Origin: Gymnogyps californianus
Taxonomy: Eukaryota; Chordata; Aves; Accipitriformes; Cathartidae
Direction of reading: 5' to 3'
Assembly (NCBI RefSeq): GCF_018139145.2
Contig: NC_059500.1
Coordinates: 20,398,101 to 20,462,100, forward strand
DNA length: 64,000 bases
The translations under genes and the position numbers were made by a program. Under the pieces are notes generated by a model. It saw only the letters and a program-made list of their open reading frames with translations. It made no database searches and was not told the origin of the DNA. The number at the start of each line of letters is the position of its first letter. Position 1 is the stretch's first letter. Below, one piece after another: positions 49,301-62,800 of the stretch.

Positions 49301-51494
49301 ATTGATGTTAAATCTTTTTTCATATCTGTTGTGGCAATATGCAAAAGGCAAATACCCTTTTTCTTATGATAAAAACAAAGAGCTCTTTAATAAATGTGAA
49401 AGGCCTATGACCACAGTTCCATGGGCAGAATAGTGCTTATATTCATAAACAAAAGTCATAAGAGGGAAGAGTACAATACATAATTTTCTGAAAATTTGTT
49501 GGGACCTTAGTAGGTAGGGTCTTGATCCTTGATAGTCATAGTATAAAAACAATAAGTAGGTTTTGGAGTGACGAAAAACAATATGTGAAGAGGGCTTTTC
49601 AGGTATGGATCTCCCCTCTTGCCACTTAGTGCTTAACCCAGGTTGTCTCCCATCTTCCATGTTAATCAAACAAATTTTTCCTTGACTGCACTGGTGGTGC
49701 CCATGTGGACACCTCAGCTGCTCTGAAACCTGATTTCTCATGCCTGCTGCCTTTTAGTAACTGTCCCTGGGAGTACCATTCAGCCTGTCTAAATTTAAAC
49801 TTCTACTGTACAGGCATATCTGAATCTGTTATCTAGACCCCTCTTATAAGCACTGGAGAGAAACAGGCCCTTGTGGGTACTGATTTCAGGTATTTCAAAC
49901 ATTACTAGGGTGAGACTAAGGAAGCTTTGGAAATGCCTCTCTCCCTTCACTGATTACATAGAGTATGGCTAACTACTTCAACTGTAGATGCCTACAAAGT
50001 GTTAAATGAGATTACTTCCCCCACACCTCACTTTTAAAACTTATATTCAGAGCTCGAGCTTGTGTTTTCTAAGATTATTGGGCCAGTTCAGCCACATAGG
50101 CTTTCTACAATGTCCTGTGTGGATGTGGAAGGTAAGAAGGCCTTGAGTCCTCTGTAATGTCAGTGTCAAAGCCAGTCATAAGAAGCAAAATTATGTAAAC
50201 AAACTTTTCTACCAATCCAACCATTTTATGTTGCCCAAACACAGTAATTATTCACAGTCCCTACATTTGTAGAGGGCTGCTGGTTTTCAGACTGCCTATT
50301 TCTGGCTTTATCTCTATTGACAGCTGTATTCTTCTTGTCTTTCTTTTCAAAATGAAGAGTATCAAAGGTTATCTGCTTCCAAAAGCATTGTGTCACAGCT
50401 AGACCTATATGGTCTTTGACAGTGAACTGCAATTTATTGTTCTTCCTAGTAAATCTGCAGGGGTGAGCAGAGAAACACAGACCCTGCCCTCACAACTTCC
50501 TGACGTGTCCGCTGGAGGCATAGTGTAACTGGTATAGGAGAGCACACTGGCATCTCTGACAACACAAGAGGAGAAATAATGTGATGTCTGTGATGGGAAA
50601 TGCATCTGATGTAAAATGAGTCGAGAAGCCTTCAGGATTAATTGTTTGAGGGAGTTAGGAGAATTGATGGAATATAATTGACCATTTTCTCACTCTTGGC
50701 AGAAGTAACATTTAATGCGAAGCTCGATAAAGCACTACACTTGCCAGCTAGGTATAAAATTGTTGCTAGCATTAGCTATATGGACGAGGTTAATGAAAGA
50801 GAGCTGTACAGTGTGCTTGAAAATGTAAAACAAGTCTGAGGCCAGCACAGACTAACTACAGAAAGTGTGACTGAAAGATGTCAGGCTCTGAAATAGAATC
50901 TTTATTAATGTCACTGATACGTTAGAAAAATCTGTTACCTTCTGAGAACTAGACTTCAGGAGCTGTGCAACAGCAGCATACATATTTTAAAGCATCCACA
51001 CCATCACTAAGTGAAATGTGTAAGCAATCAGATGTGTGTGCCATAGGCAGCTTGTGCTCACTCTTTATGTTCTTGTTGGCACATTTTTTTGTAGACAGGA
51101 AGTTTAAAATCATACTTTTTAAAATATAAAAACCAGTATTCTGGTTTCACTTCACCATTCTGAGACCAGGAACCCTAAGCACAGCCATAGTCCCTGTTTG
51201 ATTTAGCTCAGCCGGTAACTACATGTCATACTTTAGTTTCAGAAAAAAACCTTAGATTTAATATTGGCATGGGGTAAAAAGGGGGATATAGAACTTAATC
51301 CTTACGAGTCACCAGTTTTCAGTTCATTTGACGGCAAAGGCCCTTTCGTCGCTGATGTTAACTGAAGTGCCAATCAGTCTTACAAATCTAATTGCAGTAA
51401 TGACTAAAGGATTTGGTGGGAGCCTTCTTAAACATCACCAGTAGGGTTAAGAGGGCCATGACTCTGTTGACTAAAAGTGACACTCAAATATGCA
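49301..51494. other. Non-coding, no gene recognised
   Basis: No exon was recognised. At 51381-51420 the words TCTAATTGCAGTAATGAC and GGATTTGGTGGG resemble part of the tandem unit at 48492. Confidence 0.45.
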
Positions 51495-51551
51495 TGCAAA
51501 AGTCCCTTTAATGTCAACAGGAGTTCTCCTTCTGTGTCAGTAATAACTTGG
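51495..51551 (+). repeat. Ancient palindromic repeat fragment, third variant
   Basis: GCAAAAGTCCCTTTAATGTC then AACAGGAGTTCTCCTTCTGT and GTCAGTAATAACTTGGCC follow the pattern of the related archosaur/turtle motif with a GCAAAACTCCCATTGAC centre and a TTTGGCC end. It is short and decayed. Confidence 0.4.
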
Positions 51552-54500
51552 CCTTTTCATTTTAGTACTACCTCAAGATTGTATTAATTAAGGACACTAG
51601 TTTCCAACAAGCTATATTCTTGTGGAGTTTTGTTACAGTGATAGACCTCCTATGACATGGGGTTGACCAAAAACTTGCATAGTTGTTTACAGTTTTTTCA
51701 TCTTTAGAGTTTAAAGTAAGTCAGTGTCTTTACAATCATAATCTCTTTTCCAAAAGGCCCCTCTTAGAACATGACCTCTTGTTCATTATAGGTTTTGAAG
51801 TTTTTTTTAAAGTGGAAATGAGTATTACGTGAGGAAATGCCTATAAATCTATTTTAATCTATAACATACGGTGAATAGTTTTGGCATAACTCCAAGATTA
51901 CAATTCCTGATATGAGAAATACAGCTCAGCAGAAGATAGGAACACATTTCTTAAAGCTGGACTTCTGCAGGAAGAAGGAATCATGTCTCTACTATATCTT
52001 CATGTACCATCCCAGAACTGCCATATTTCAGCACAGCATACCAAATTAACTCACACAAGATGATGTTGTAATCAGGGAAATGGGAATGGTTCCAAAAAGA
52101 TTTAGATTATCTTCTGGGAAGGAAGGTGACAGGATGGAAAACACAGGATTCTATGATAAAGTCATGAAGTTATTAAAAGCTGTGATGTGATCAAACATAT
52201 AAAAATCACATCTTTACCCTCATCTTTGTGTTCAGTCTTTAATCTCTCCTAATGAACTCAGTGGTTGTAACAGTTCAACTTGCTGAGATACTGAATTAGA
52301 TCAAGCTGGTTCCTATTCCAATTTTTTTTGAATTAATAGTAGTTTTAATTCTTTTCATTCTTTTTCTGCAGCATGGCAACAAATAAAAAAGATACACTGT
52401 GTAAAAATTAATTTGAACTACTTCTAGAAATAATGTAGTTTTCCACCTAGGCTACTTTTTTTCCTTAATTCTTACAAATATTAAATGCCTTAAAAGAGGA
52501 ATTTATTTGGTTCAAAACAAAGTATTGGCTTTAATATGGAAAGATTAAATCCCTTACGATTTTCTGGTACTTTATTGAAGAAGCGTGTGAAGTAAAAAAA
52601 AGTGGACTAAGTGCACAAGACAGGGGTCACACTAACTCTCATCTCCATTTAACAGACCAAGTAATTTTATTACATGTACAGTACAGGGCAAAAAAACAGG
52701 TACAAAATTCCACATATATAGCCCAAATAAGCATCAGCTGTGCACAAATAGAAGCAGTCCCAGTTACACTAAGCACTTTTTTTTCAGTGTGAATTCAGAT
52801 AGTTATTTGACATGATGCTGAATGTGATGTGTGTGCAACACTGGCCAGTCATTTGTAGTTAACACTGTACCAGTTAACTATTTACAATCACATTAATGTT
52901 TTCTACTGAGCATACATTCTCTGTGTTTAGGAAAAATAAATCCAAAATAGAAGGTGTCTCCTGAGCGTCCCTTTTTTATCCCTCTTATAAGAGCTAGAAA
53001 CGCCTACGACAGCTGTGAAAAGGTCCATATCTGATGAAGAGAACAATCTGCTCATTCTGGATCTGCAGAAAATAACCTTTGAAGGATTTCTTCACAATCC
53101 CATAGAGATTTTTTGTTTGAGCCACAGAGCAACTCAGAGACTTCTATAAATGAAACAGTCAGTAGGCCTCTCTGGTAACAGTCTCCACACAGAACCTTTC
53201 CAGGAAGTACAAAAAGAATAAGTCGAAGTGAAAAAAAAGTGATTGGGATGGAGATCACTACTGCAAGAAGTCTAATCACTATGTATAAGAAAACATATAA
53301 CACAAACCCTGTATAAAACTGTTCCAAAAGCCTTTAATTTAATCAGTGTGCTTGGGTTGTCATGAGCAGGGTTGCTTATTTTAACCCCCGAAACAGTCAA
53401 ATATGTTGATTCTAAATCAATGAATTTCATCTAAGGAAAACAAAAAAGAACAAAAGTCATGTCTTTACATGGGAGCATGCATACAACAGAACGCATGTGA
53501 ACTGCTCTTTTGTAGCTGTCTCCACCGGTATACTGCCTTCAATAGGTCATGTGTAAAGAAGAGTACAAGAAGAGCACACATTGCATTCCTAGATTACTTT
53601 CCCATCCTCCAACAATTTGCAGCCTAGGGACTTCCTGAATAATAGAAACATAAATAATAGTAAATAATTATATTAAGTAATATTTGTTATGAATTATTCA
53701 CTACGTAATATATAGAAACAGTCTTTCTCTCATGCATACACAAACTCATAAAGGTTAATCTATGTTGTAATGTTTAAATGTGTTCATTACCAGTAAAAGA
53801 AGGCTCTATTCTCCTCCATGAGTGAAAGAAAACAGGAAAAGAGTCACAGGAGGTTTCTTGCATTTATTGTATTTGCAGCATTTTGCAAAGTCTGAACTTG
53901 GAACACTGTTTCTGTAAGAGGAGAACTTGACAAGAGAGTTACATATCTCTGTTGTAATCCTTTCTATTTATGGACGATATCTAGTCTTGCTTCCTTTAAC
54001 ATATGAGGAATCCAATAACAGGATGTTGCCTCATTCAGCCAACATCCTGTCCAAAAGGTATCTCCTTCTGGACTTTTCCCTTCAGGGTCGTGTCTCTGTC
54101 ACTGTTTAAGATTTCCTCATCTTTCTTCTTGTCTCCAACACCAGCAGACAAATGCAGCTCCACCACATGCGGCTGTCTGCAGTTATTTGCTTTACCAGTA
54201 TACAGGGAAATCCCTTGGACCGTGTGATTCTGGTTTTGTTCACAATACTGTTGTGTTTCAGCTACGTGACTACAGAAAAGGAGTTTTACATAGCTATCTT
54301 ACGTAAGAGATTGTTGTTATCTGTCCAACATCTTCAAAGACGTTGCTTGACACCTAACAGTACTGTTTCTTGATCACATGGCATGACTGAAAAGATTTTC
54401 TTTAAGGGAAAAATAGAAAGGTCTGCCATGTTCAGAATGAGAAATCTCTAATTTATGCCCTTAATTTTGAGTATTTGTGAGCCAATAACAAAACAGGAAA

Positions 54501-55523
54501 TATATATGGAAGCAAAGGAGGTTTTTTAATTGTTATTTGTTTTAATAAGATAAATGTTGCATGGCTGGAAACATTGAGGCAGCAAAGAGAAGAGACTGTC
54601 AGTAGAAGTACGGGGATTTCATAAATTTATGTTCTAGAGGATATAATCATAACCTGAGGTGAATAGTTCTTGACTGAGCTGTGCATCTGGAGGTAATCCT
54701 GTTAAGGGTCTAGTCCCCTGTAGATCTTACATAGTAACATGAGCAAGACCATCATAGCCACTTCTGTCTAGTAGATTGCATTGATTCAGTAGGTTTCTCA
54801 GGCATAGCATTTGGTTAGCTCTGGCCAATGGAGAAAGAGACAAGAAATGCCTGGAAGAAACACAGTGGTATGGTGACTGCTCAAGTGTAGTGCCCTGCAT
54901 GTTTGTGCTTTGCTGTCTGTGCAGGCAATGAAATAAATAATGATCAAATGAACACCACATCTACGGTTTAGATGAGAACTATTGATCTGTGTAATTTTTC
55001 TTCTTGTTAATTACCGTAGACTTGAAACAAATTCAGCTGTGTGGGTCTATTCAGCTCAGCCACATGTGTATATTTTAACACATGAGTAGAGCCAACACAT
55101 GAGTAGTGCTATAAAGTTGTACCTCTCCCTTAAGTATCTTGCCAAAGCAGGAACCAATTCCCACAGAAAAGGTGTTTACTAATATCTTCATTTAAATATG
55201 CCTGTATAATGGACTTGGTTATATTTCCTGAATCCTTCACTTTGGTTAATTTAGATAATCAGTAGAAATAACTCTACAAGAAAAGTTGCCTTTCTGCACC
55301 TTGCTTGGCTTATAGAAGAAACACCTTTTTATATCAAAAAAAGTGTGAAGAAACAGCTATTTATATTGAAGAAATGACTTCTTTGCCTCAGTCTTACTCA
55401 CAATGCCTGCTCCCAGGCTTCCCAAGTCTCAGTACATGGTAGCAAACTTTGGGGTGAGAGGTACTACCAGCAGTGGAGGAGAGTTGCATTAGGGACTGCT
55501 TAAGGAATTCGAATATAAACAGG
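51552..55523. other. Non-coding, no gene recognised
   Basis: A hydrophobic minus-strand frame at 53052-53327 has no ATG start. A 17-bp-period duplication of AACACATGAGTAG lies at 55077-55106. Nothing else is visible. Confidence 0.45.
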
Positions 55524-56190
55524 TTCACAGCCCAGATGGGATATGTTTAAGGATGCTGGAAGAGCTGTACGATGCCATTGTGATCTTGTCCTTTTTGAAA
55601 TGTCGTGGAGACTGGGAGGGGTCCTCAGTGACTGGAAGAAGACAAATATTTGGCACTTCTTCGAAAAAGGCAAGAAGCGGGATCTGGAAGTATGAACTGG
55701 TCAGCCTCACTTCAATCTCCAGGCAAATAGTGAACATGAAAGACGTGAAGGTGACTGTAAACAGAAGGTGAGAAAAAAAACTGGTTGAACATTTGGGCTC
55801 ACAGGATAGTGGTCAACAGTTTGAAGCCAAACTATCAGCCAGTTATGACTGGCACACTTTGGGGTTAAAACTATCATGCGAAGTGTTCAACAACTTTATC
55901 AACAACCCAGCCACTGGGATGAACTGGACCCTTAGCAAGTTTGAAGGACACCAAGTCGGGGGCAGGATGAGCAGCTGATACACTGGAGGGCAGGCCTGCC
56001 ACTTAAGCGGACCTGGGTCGGCAGGAAAAATGGGCCAGCAGGAACCTTACAGAGTACCACAGGGACAAATGAAAAGCTGAGGTAGAACGATCCCATGCAC
56101 TGTTACAGGCAGGCTGGCTGGCTACCCAACAGCATTGCCAAAAAGGCTCTGGGGGTCCTGCTAGACAACCTGAACAAGTTGAGTAGAGCT
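55524..56190 (+). mobile_element. CR1 LINE internal fragment (reverse transcriptase region), no 3' end
   Basis: The order of blocks matches the middle of CR1 ORF2: CCCAGATGGGATATGTTTAA, TCGTGGAGACTGGGAGGGGT, GGTCAGCCTCACTTCAATCT, AACAACTTTATCAACAACCC, CCCTTAGCAAGTTTGAAGGA, GCAGGAACCTTACAGAGTAC and CTCTGGGGGTCCTGCTAGAC. It stops near 56190 at the point where the copy at 22272 begins. A long stretch between the N-terminal and central reverse-transcriptase motifs is missing. Since CR1 copies normally retain the 3' end, this fragment has lost it through later deletion or rearrangement. Confidence 0.8.
55553..55978 (+). pseudogene. Broken CR1 reverse-transcriptase fragment
   Basis: Two separated frames recall CR1 reverse transcriptase. 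55553-55771 includes MLEELYDAIVILSF, RGDWEGSS and VSLTSIS, matching the fingers region leading to the conserved PVSLTSIPGK-like motif. 55793-55978 includes EVFNNFINNPATGMNWTLSK. The catalytic FADD box expected straight after LSKF is destroyed by a small deletion (the frame reads LSKFEGHQVGG). The fragment is dead. Confidence 0.75.
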
Positions 56191-56247
56191 GTCATCTCAG
56201 GTGCAAGTATGTGTGTCTGGAATATTTTAATTGATTTTAGTAGTTAT

Positions 56248-56305
56248 TCTAGATGACTTCAGTGAAGTTGCTACAGATTTACATCAGTATAACTGAGATC
56301 AAAAG
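56248..56305 (+). repeat. Ancient dispersed repeat fragment, copy E
   Basis: GATGACTTCAGTGAAGTTGC then TACAGATTTACATCAGTATA and ACTGAGATCA correspond to the right half of copies B and D (TGACTTCAGTGAAATT, GTTTACACCGACAAGTGAGGTCAG). It lies about 60 bp beyond the broken CR1 end. Confidence 0.6.
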
Positions 56306-59300
56306 TGAGCAGTACTTCCCTTATGGTGGAAAGTAATATGATTGATTACTGTGTTTTAAGATTCCTTCTACATACCTGTAGTAGCTTTGTCAGTTCTCAC
56401 CTTAACCATCACACACACAGACACAAACCACTGTAAACATAATTTTAACACCCAAGAAATTAGTCCAAGTGTTCAAATAGTTTAGTCATGCTGTATTAAA
56501 ACTCCTAATGCAAAAAGCTTTCTAATTCCACAACTCTGCAAAAGGCTATTTTGGAAATTGTGGTCTGGTTGCTCCACAGCAAACCAGGACCCAAGATTCT
56601 CAAACATTCAAGACTCTAAAAATGCATGATATTCCAAAGTGCTCTGCTTCACTTAAACTCAGCTGGAAAGTGAGCACTTTGGAAAATCGTGCACAAAAAG
56701 GACAAATATGAAACAAAGAGGAATTATGACTGACCAGCACAAGCAGAACTGATAAAATTGTTATCATAAGTACAAATGCAATTAACCGTAACTTCACCCT
56801 GTGCTGCCATTGCTGGTTTGGTTATTCTTTAATTGCTTGCCTCTTATTTAGATCATCATCTGTGAGTATAAGGAAAAAACAAGGCTGAATAGGAAAACAA
56901 AGAACACATCATTATAAAATTTTATTATAAATATGCTATTATTTGTGTATCAGGGAAAAAGAAGTGAAGTCACAGCTTCATGGCTCTGCTAAAACCTACA
57001 CTGCAAAAAAGAAACAAACATGCATCTAAGACAGAGAGGGTGAATCTTTTCAGTTTTCTGTTACTAAGGTTATTAAAAAAAAAAATTCAAACTTATTGTC
57101 AATTGACGGCAACCCAGATCTCTGTAGGTATCAAATTCAGCATCAATGCTAATGGTTTGCCATCTTATAGGTAAGGGCTATGTATTTCTTATATCCTCCT
57201 GTGTTGAGTTTCACTTTGTTTTCACTCACTAGTCGAGTCTTTATTTAGACTTCCTTGCACAGCCAACAAAACTGCTCATGTTGCCTTTTACAGAAATGTA
57301 GATCTTTACATCTTTGTTTTGCATTTATATTGTTTCATTCAGAAGGGTGAACTGAGTGCTAACTGACTTGTACTTGTCCTGTCCCCTTGCTATTGTGACT
57401 TTACATTTCCAATCCATGTGCGATTAATCATATTAAAATTTTCCAAGAAGCAACTTTGATCCCATGTCAAATAGACAAATGATATCTTTACAAAAATACT
57501 GAGCCTGTAGAACGGAATGTATTTCCTTTTTTTTCAGTCAGCAACCTATTCTCTGTCCCATAATAACCAAGATTTATACTCAGCTTAGAAAGTAGACAGT
57601 ATTTTTCAGAGGCTTAACACAATTAGCTGGACACAGCATTGCAGTCTTTCTGAACTGAAGCAGCCTCAAAGGAAAATAAAAGTAAAAAGATAGCCAAATT
57701 CTCTACACACAACAATATTTTCTGAGATCATCACAGCTGGGGCAACTATTAACAGAGGTCTGCCAGTGGTTGGCATTACAATATGCCTTCTCGGTCTTTA
57801 TGCCAAATATGATTTGTAATGGAGAAAGGGACTAGTTTCTATAAGCAAGACAATGTTTGGTTTAAAGCACTTGTTAAAAATCCCACTGAGAGACTTTATC
57901 TTTCTTGCATATTTAATCTCCTTGGAAGCTACCATCTGCATGTCACAATACCCTAACAGATAGCTGTGGATTTTTTAAATATCACTTTAATTGCAAAAAC
58001 AGTGTCCTGAAACTTTTTTAATGTTTCTTGCTTGTTTTGATTTAATACATTGTGGAAACTTAAAACAAAATTATATGCAACACAGTGAGGGCAGGAGGGG
58101 AATTCTGTGAATCCCAGCTCACATTTTACTGACATCTTGAATACTGTTTTATTTTTGCTGAGGGTTTTTTGTTTGGTTGGGGTTTTTTTGTGAGGTGTTT
58201 TAGTGCTGTATCTGAATATAAACCCAACTTTTTTTAAGCACTGATATGCATCTTACTTTGTATTGTGATATCCTGTGCCCAGTCACACTGGAGAAGCCTG
58301 CAGCTGTCTAAAGCTTAATTATGCATGAATGCAAAGCTGAGGTGCTTGGCCAATAGTGCCTCAGCAGAGTATGGTTTCTCACTTGTTTTTGTTCGAATTA
58401 TAATTGGGTAGATCTATATTTCCCAAACTATTTTGCCCGTTGTGCATATTCTTCCTTGCTTCTGTTGCCTTTGTTTGAATCAGCTTCTGAACAAGTCTTT
58501 TTGAATGTGAAGTGTCTATTAGATCAAAGATAGGTCATTAATGGATTTGACGAATCCTTTCACCTTTAAGACAGTTAAAAAAAGGTACAGAAATGAGTCC
58601 CCTCCCCTATCAGTTCTACTCCAGATGGTTGGGGGGAGTGTTCTTTCTTTTTTTTAATGAATAGTTAAATAGAGGCTGGCATCTGGGTTGAAACAAAGGA
58701 GGCTTGGAGCCAGACTTCTAAAAGGGAGCGTAGTATCAGGCAATAAAGTGCTACACCTGCTGAAGGGAAGGTAATAGAGGCACTGAAAGCACATTTGTAG
58801 CCACAATTACCCTGTATAGAAAGGCTTTTGTCAATTGTTGTCAAGCAGACATAGGTGGTCAATCTACAAAGTCAACAAATAACATTGTCAGCGGTGTTAA
58901 AATATATGGCCCTATCATTTTATATGAATAGCACAAATCGGTGACAGCAAGAGCACCTATTTTCTGAGTGCCCTGCATATTTATTCAAACTTGTTCTCAG
59001 CAGCTGAACAGCTAGGTTGCTGCTCTGCCTTTTGTTAGATTTATGGTGCCAACTCCTGTACATTGTAAAACACACTTCAAGTCAACATCTGCATGCACAT
59101 CCTTTAGGAATGCATAGCCATAAACATGGAGAGATTCAAAGGAAACCTAGAGGCAGGTGGCTATGTCCTTGCACTGACTGTCCTAATTCTAGGAAAATTA
59201 ATCCCATTTGGGATGTGGAAAACTGCTGTTAAGAGCAATGTAAACCTAGAAGAAGGTGCTGCTCCCATGAAATAGTCCTTACCCCAGCACTACCTGAAGG

Positions 59301-59559
59301 GTTGCTGACAAGGAGCATGTTTACTTCCCCAGCATTGTCTTCAGATTTAAATGCTGAGGCATAGAGGATTATTGCTCTTTAGCTTTTTTAAAGGCACAGA
59401 AGCTAGCTAGCCCCTCTCTGCCGTGATCGCAGTGCAGTCTTCAGTGCCTTACTGGCAAGCAGAGCTACTTTATACCCCGTTTCATTTTGTAATGCAGTTC
59501 TGAAGATAGAGGAGGATATTCAAGACAGTTGAAGCAATGCACATCTCTGTCTTCCTGCT
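56306..59559. other. Non-coding, AT-rich, no gene recognised
   Basis: No repeat family or exon was recognised. There are short homopolymer runs near 57075-57084, 57531-57537 and 58183-58189. Confidence 0.45.
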
Positions 59560-59800
59560 TCCCGCTTTCTCAGGGAGAGTTTTGTGTGGCAGAGAGCTGT
59601 CACAGCGCTCACCGTGCTGCTGCCTGCCTCCCTCCCTTCCCCTCATCCACCTCAGACACAAGCTGTGCCTGGGAGAAGGGCAGGGGCTGTGGTATGCCGC
59701 TCTGCTGCTGGTCCCAGCCGCTCTCCCAGTCTTGCCCAGTTGCTCCCCTCTGGCACAGAAAAGTGTCGTCGTGAGCTTAAGCCCAGGTACTACTTAAGAG
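59560..59800. other. GC-rich patch, no gene recognised
   Basis: About 240 bp are clearly more GC-rich than the surroundings, with many CTG and CCCTCC words and a few CpGs (CGCTCACCG, TGTCGTCGTGAG). Three overlapping plus-strand frames (81 to 108 codons) have no domain features. It could be an unrecognised repeat, a decayed LTR part or a small regulatory island. Confidence 0.35.
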
Positions 59801-62800
59801 CGCTAGCCCTCATTAAAGATTCAGCACACGGAAAATTTGTATTGCTACTAATAAATGACCACTGTGCCAAATGGTTCAGCATTTTGACACTTGATTCTCT
59901 GTGGATTTAGCTCTGTTTTAACATTGTTTTAATGTGATTTTAACACTGACCTGAATGTGAACAGGATCAGGTTTTTCTTTTATGTCTCTTTCCTAGATTC
60001 TAGCACATCACGTCAAACAGGCTTCTGGCAAGGGCTTCTTATATCTGCAGGTGTTTTTAAATATGTATTTTAATGGAGTATAAAGGAATCCATTTTTTTG
60101 TTCGTAATGTATTATCCCCTGCTGGCCCTGACACATACCATTCAGCATATGCCTTACAAGGGACTGCAGGGTAACAAAAATAATATTCACAATAGATAAG
60201 GGCTGTTTTCCCTAGTGGATGATGGGAAAATGATCGGGTGTGTACAGGGCAATTCCTCGCCCTCTTGAAATTTGAAGCCCAGAAAGATGGAGCTTTTTTG
60301 TGTCTGTTTTAAAAGGACGGAAATCCATTTACACATCAATGTCAGCTCCTGCTAAAGAAAGCCAACATTGTTGATGTTATGCTTGTCAAATGCAAACAAT
60401 TTGTTTTCAAGGGAAGAAAAGTACAAAGCTTCTTGTCCACTAAACAGAACACATTAAATATGACCCTTTCTCTGGGCACACGTACACTAGCACAAGAAAA
60501 CATAGGGGATATATAATTAATATTAGCTAACACACAGTAAGGTTAATTGTTGCTTCTCTGAACACTTAATCTGCAAGCAGTTGATAAATCCCACAATGAA
60601 TAAAAGCGGCTCGCATTTAGGTCACACAAAGTCATTGCTGTTTTTTAATTTAAACTGTGCACTAGATTAAAACACAAGAGTATTGCAGGAGGACAATTCA
60701 GAAGCAGTAGCAATAGGCTGTCATTTGGCGTAAAAAGTTTCCCTAGCACACCCTAGGGACATGTTAATCAAAGCTTTTTAATGGATTCAGTCTGATCTGT
60801 GACAGGCTTTGTTCCAGAGATGGCATTTGCAGGATAGAGCTGCAAGTTATCAATAAGACACAGTAATTGCTGGGAGTGATTGAGCCTTGTTCCTTAGGCT
60901 TCATACCATTCACTCCTTTTTATTATCAGTCAAGGCCAGAGATGTCTTGCAATAGGCAGTCAAGTGATGGCTTGTTTCTTTCTTTAATCCTAAACCATAT
61001 AATGAAAGAAAATGAAGCAACATGAAAATTTGCATTAATTAAAAAATGTGTAAAACTCGTTCTTGTTTTTCTCCTGCTATGTTTTATATTATTTTTGCCA
61101 GGATTTAATAGCAATTCTTCAACCTCTATCATGTACTGATAAATCCTTTTTAAGCAGTCAAAGCCTTTCACTGCTTGGTTAAAGGCTTCAGTTCATCCAT
61201 TGACAGTTCTTTATTAAGTTATTCGTTATCTTTTGGAAATCAAAGCATTGGCACAATCAGTAATGACTGGGGATAACACTTATCACCTACACGGATAGTT
61301 AGCCCTACATCCATTTAGGAAAGATAACTCCCAACACTGAAATGAAAATTCTTCAGTGCTATTCAAGAAGGTAATAGAAACCTAACATTTTTATATAGTG
61401 AAAGGTCATAATCCTGCCTTTGTAGCACCACAGTCATTCCCATAGCAACAGATTACACCTAAAACCACTAGGGATTATGACCTCTCAGTATGAACAAACA
61501 GAAGGAAAAGTTGTTTAGAAGAGACGGAATCTCTTTGATTAGTAAAAGGCAACACCAGCCAACCTCCTGTGTGTGCACGCATAAGACAGACACGTACACA
61601 GCAGCTAAATTGATTTTTGTTTAAAGTACGAATGGACAATGAAAACATTGTTAAAATCAGTTTTGTTGGTTTCAGTCAGTGTTTGTTTTGTGCAGCAATC
61701 AAATAAACTATAATAGATTCTGCCCACTGTATTTTTTTTTTTTTCTGGATCTATGTTTGTTGGAAACCAAGTTAAGGTTGAATTATTCTGGTAACCTTAT
61801 TCTCGACAAAGTTTGGTGAGGCTTAACAGGTGAAAGCTACTGCCTGCAGAAAAACAGAGGTGGGGGAGTAGGGATTAGTCCTGTCTTGGTTTTACTATCC
61901 AGTGAGTGTAATAATTACAGATGATCAGAATATGTAGTTTTGAGGCTGTGTGATGAAAAAAATGTTTCTGTTGAAACTTTTTAAAGTGTTAGTTTCAAAT
62001 GTAAGAAGAAAAAAAGAAGAGATTAAGTATTGCACTACTTTGAAATATGTAATGTTCTTGATTAAATCTTTTTTTACTTCTAATGTTTGAAATTAACAGA
62101 CTTTTTATGTATCTCCTTTTTATTTTAAACAGTTAAACTCTGAAAAGATTATTTCATTTTTATTGAAACAACTTCTGAAATTTTGTGTCATGGGAATTTT
62201 TTTTTTTTTCTGTTCTACCTTTGACTTTGAGGGGGTGTCACAGAATTTTCTATGAAGTAGTAAATGTAGTAGCCACCCTGCCTATTAATTATGTTTGTAC
62301 CTCACAAGGGAATTATTTGCTTTGTCTATGCTTGTGAAATATTCTGAGGTTTTCAGTTTGAAAACACTAGAAATACCATTATCATATTCTTCTGTGTGTC
62401 AGTCATGTCTCTGCTGAAATTTAAAAAGCCATTTGAAATATTTGGAGAGTTAAAAATTCATAGATGCTAATTATATACGAACTTACAAAATTTTCATTTT
62501 CCGTCATCTTTAAAAGCTGCTCAGTTTTCTTCTAGTAACACTAACTTTTTGCCAATTATTTCAGTGAGAAATAAAGCAGTACACTCTTACACATAGGAGC
62601 AGTCTGCATTATATTCTGCCATATCACAATGTATATGTGTTCACGGTTCTTAGTTTTAAAGACATGAACAGTTCATGAACTACTCTGCATTCAGCATATA
62701 AAAAGTGAGGTACTTCCACTCAGGACCAGTATTCTCCTGATGATATGTAGTATGTCATTATTTTCTGCCCCTGCTTTAAGCTGCAGTTCATGTAGTAGGC

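Noticed and set aside
53052..53327. Hydrophobic 91-codon minus-strand frame resembling a membrane protein
   Set aside because: It starts at TTG, with no ATG. AT-rich DNA read in one frame often gives such hydrophobic runs. No family was recognised.
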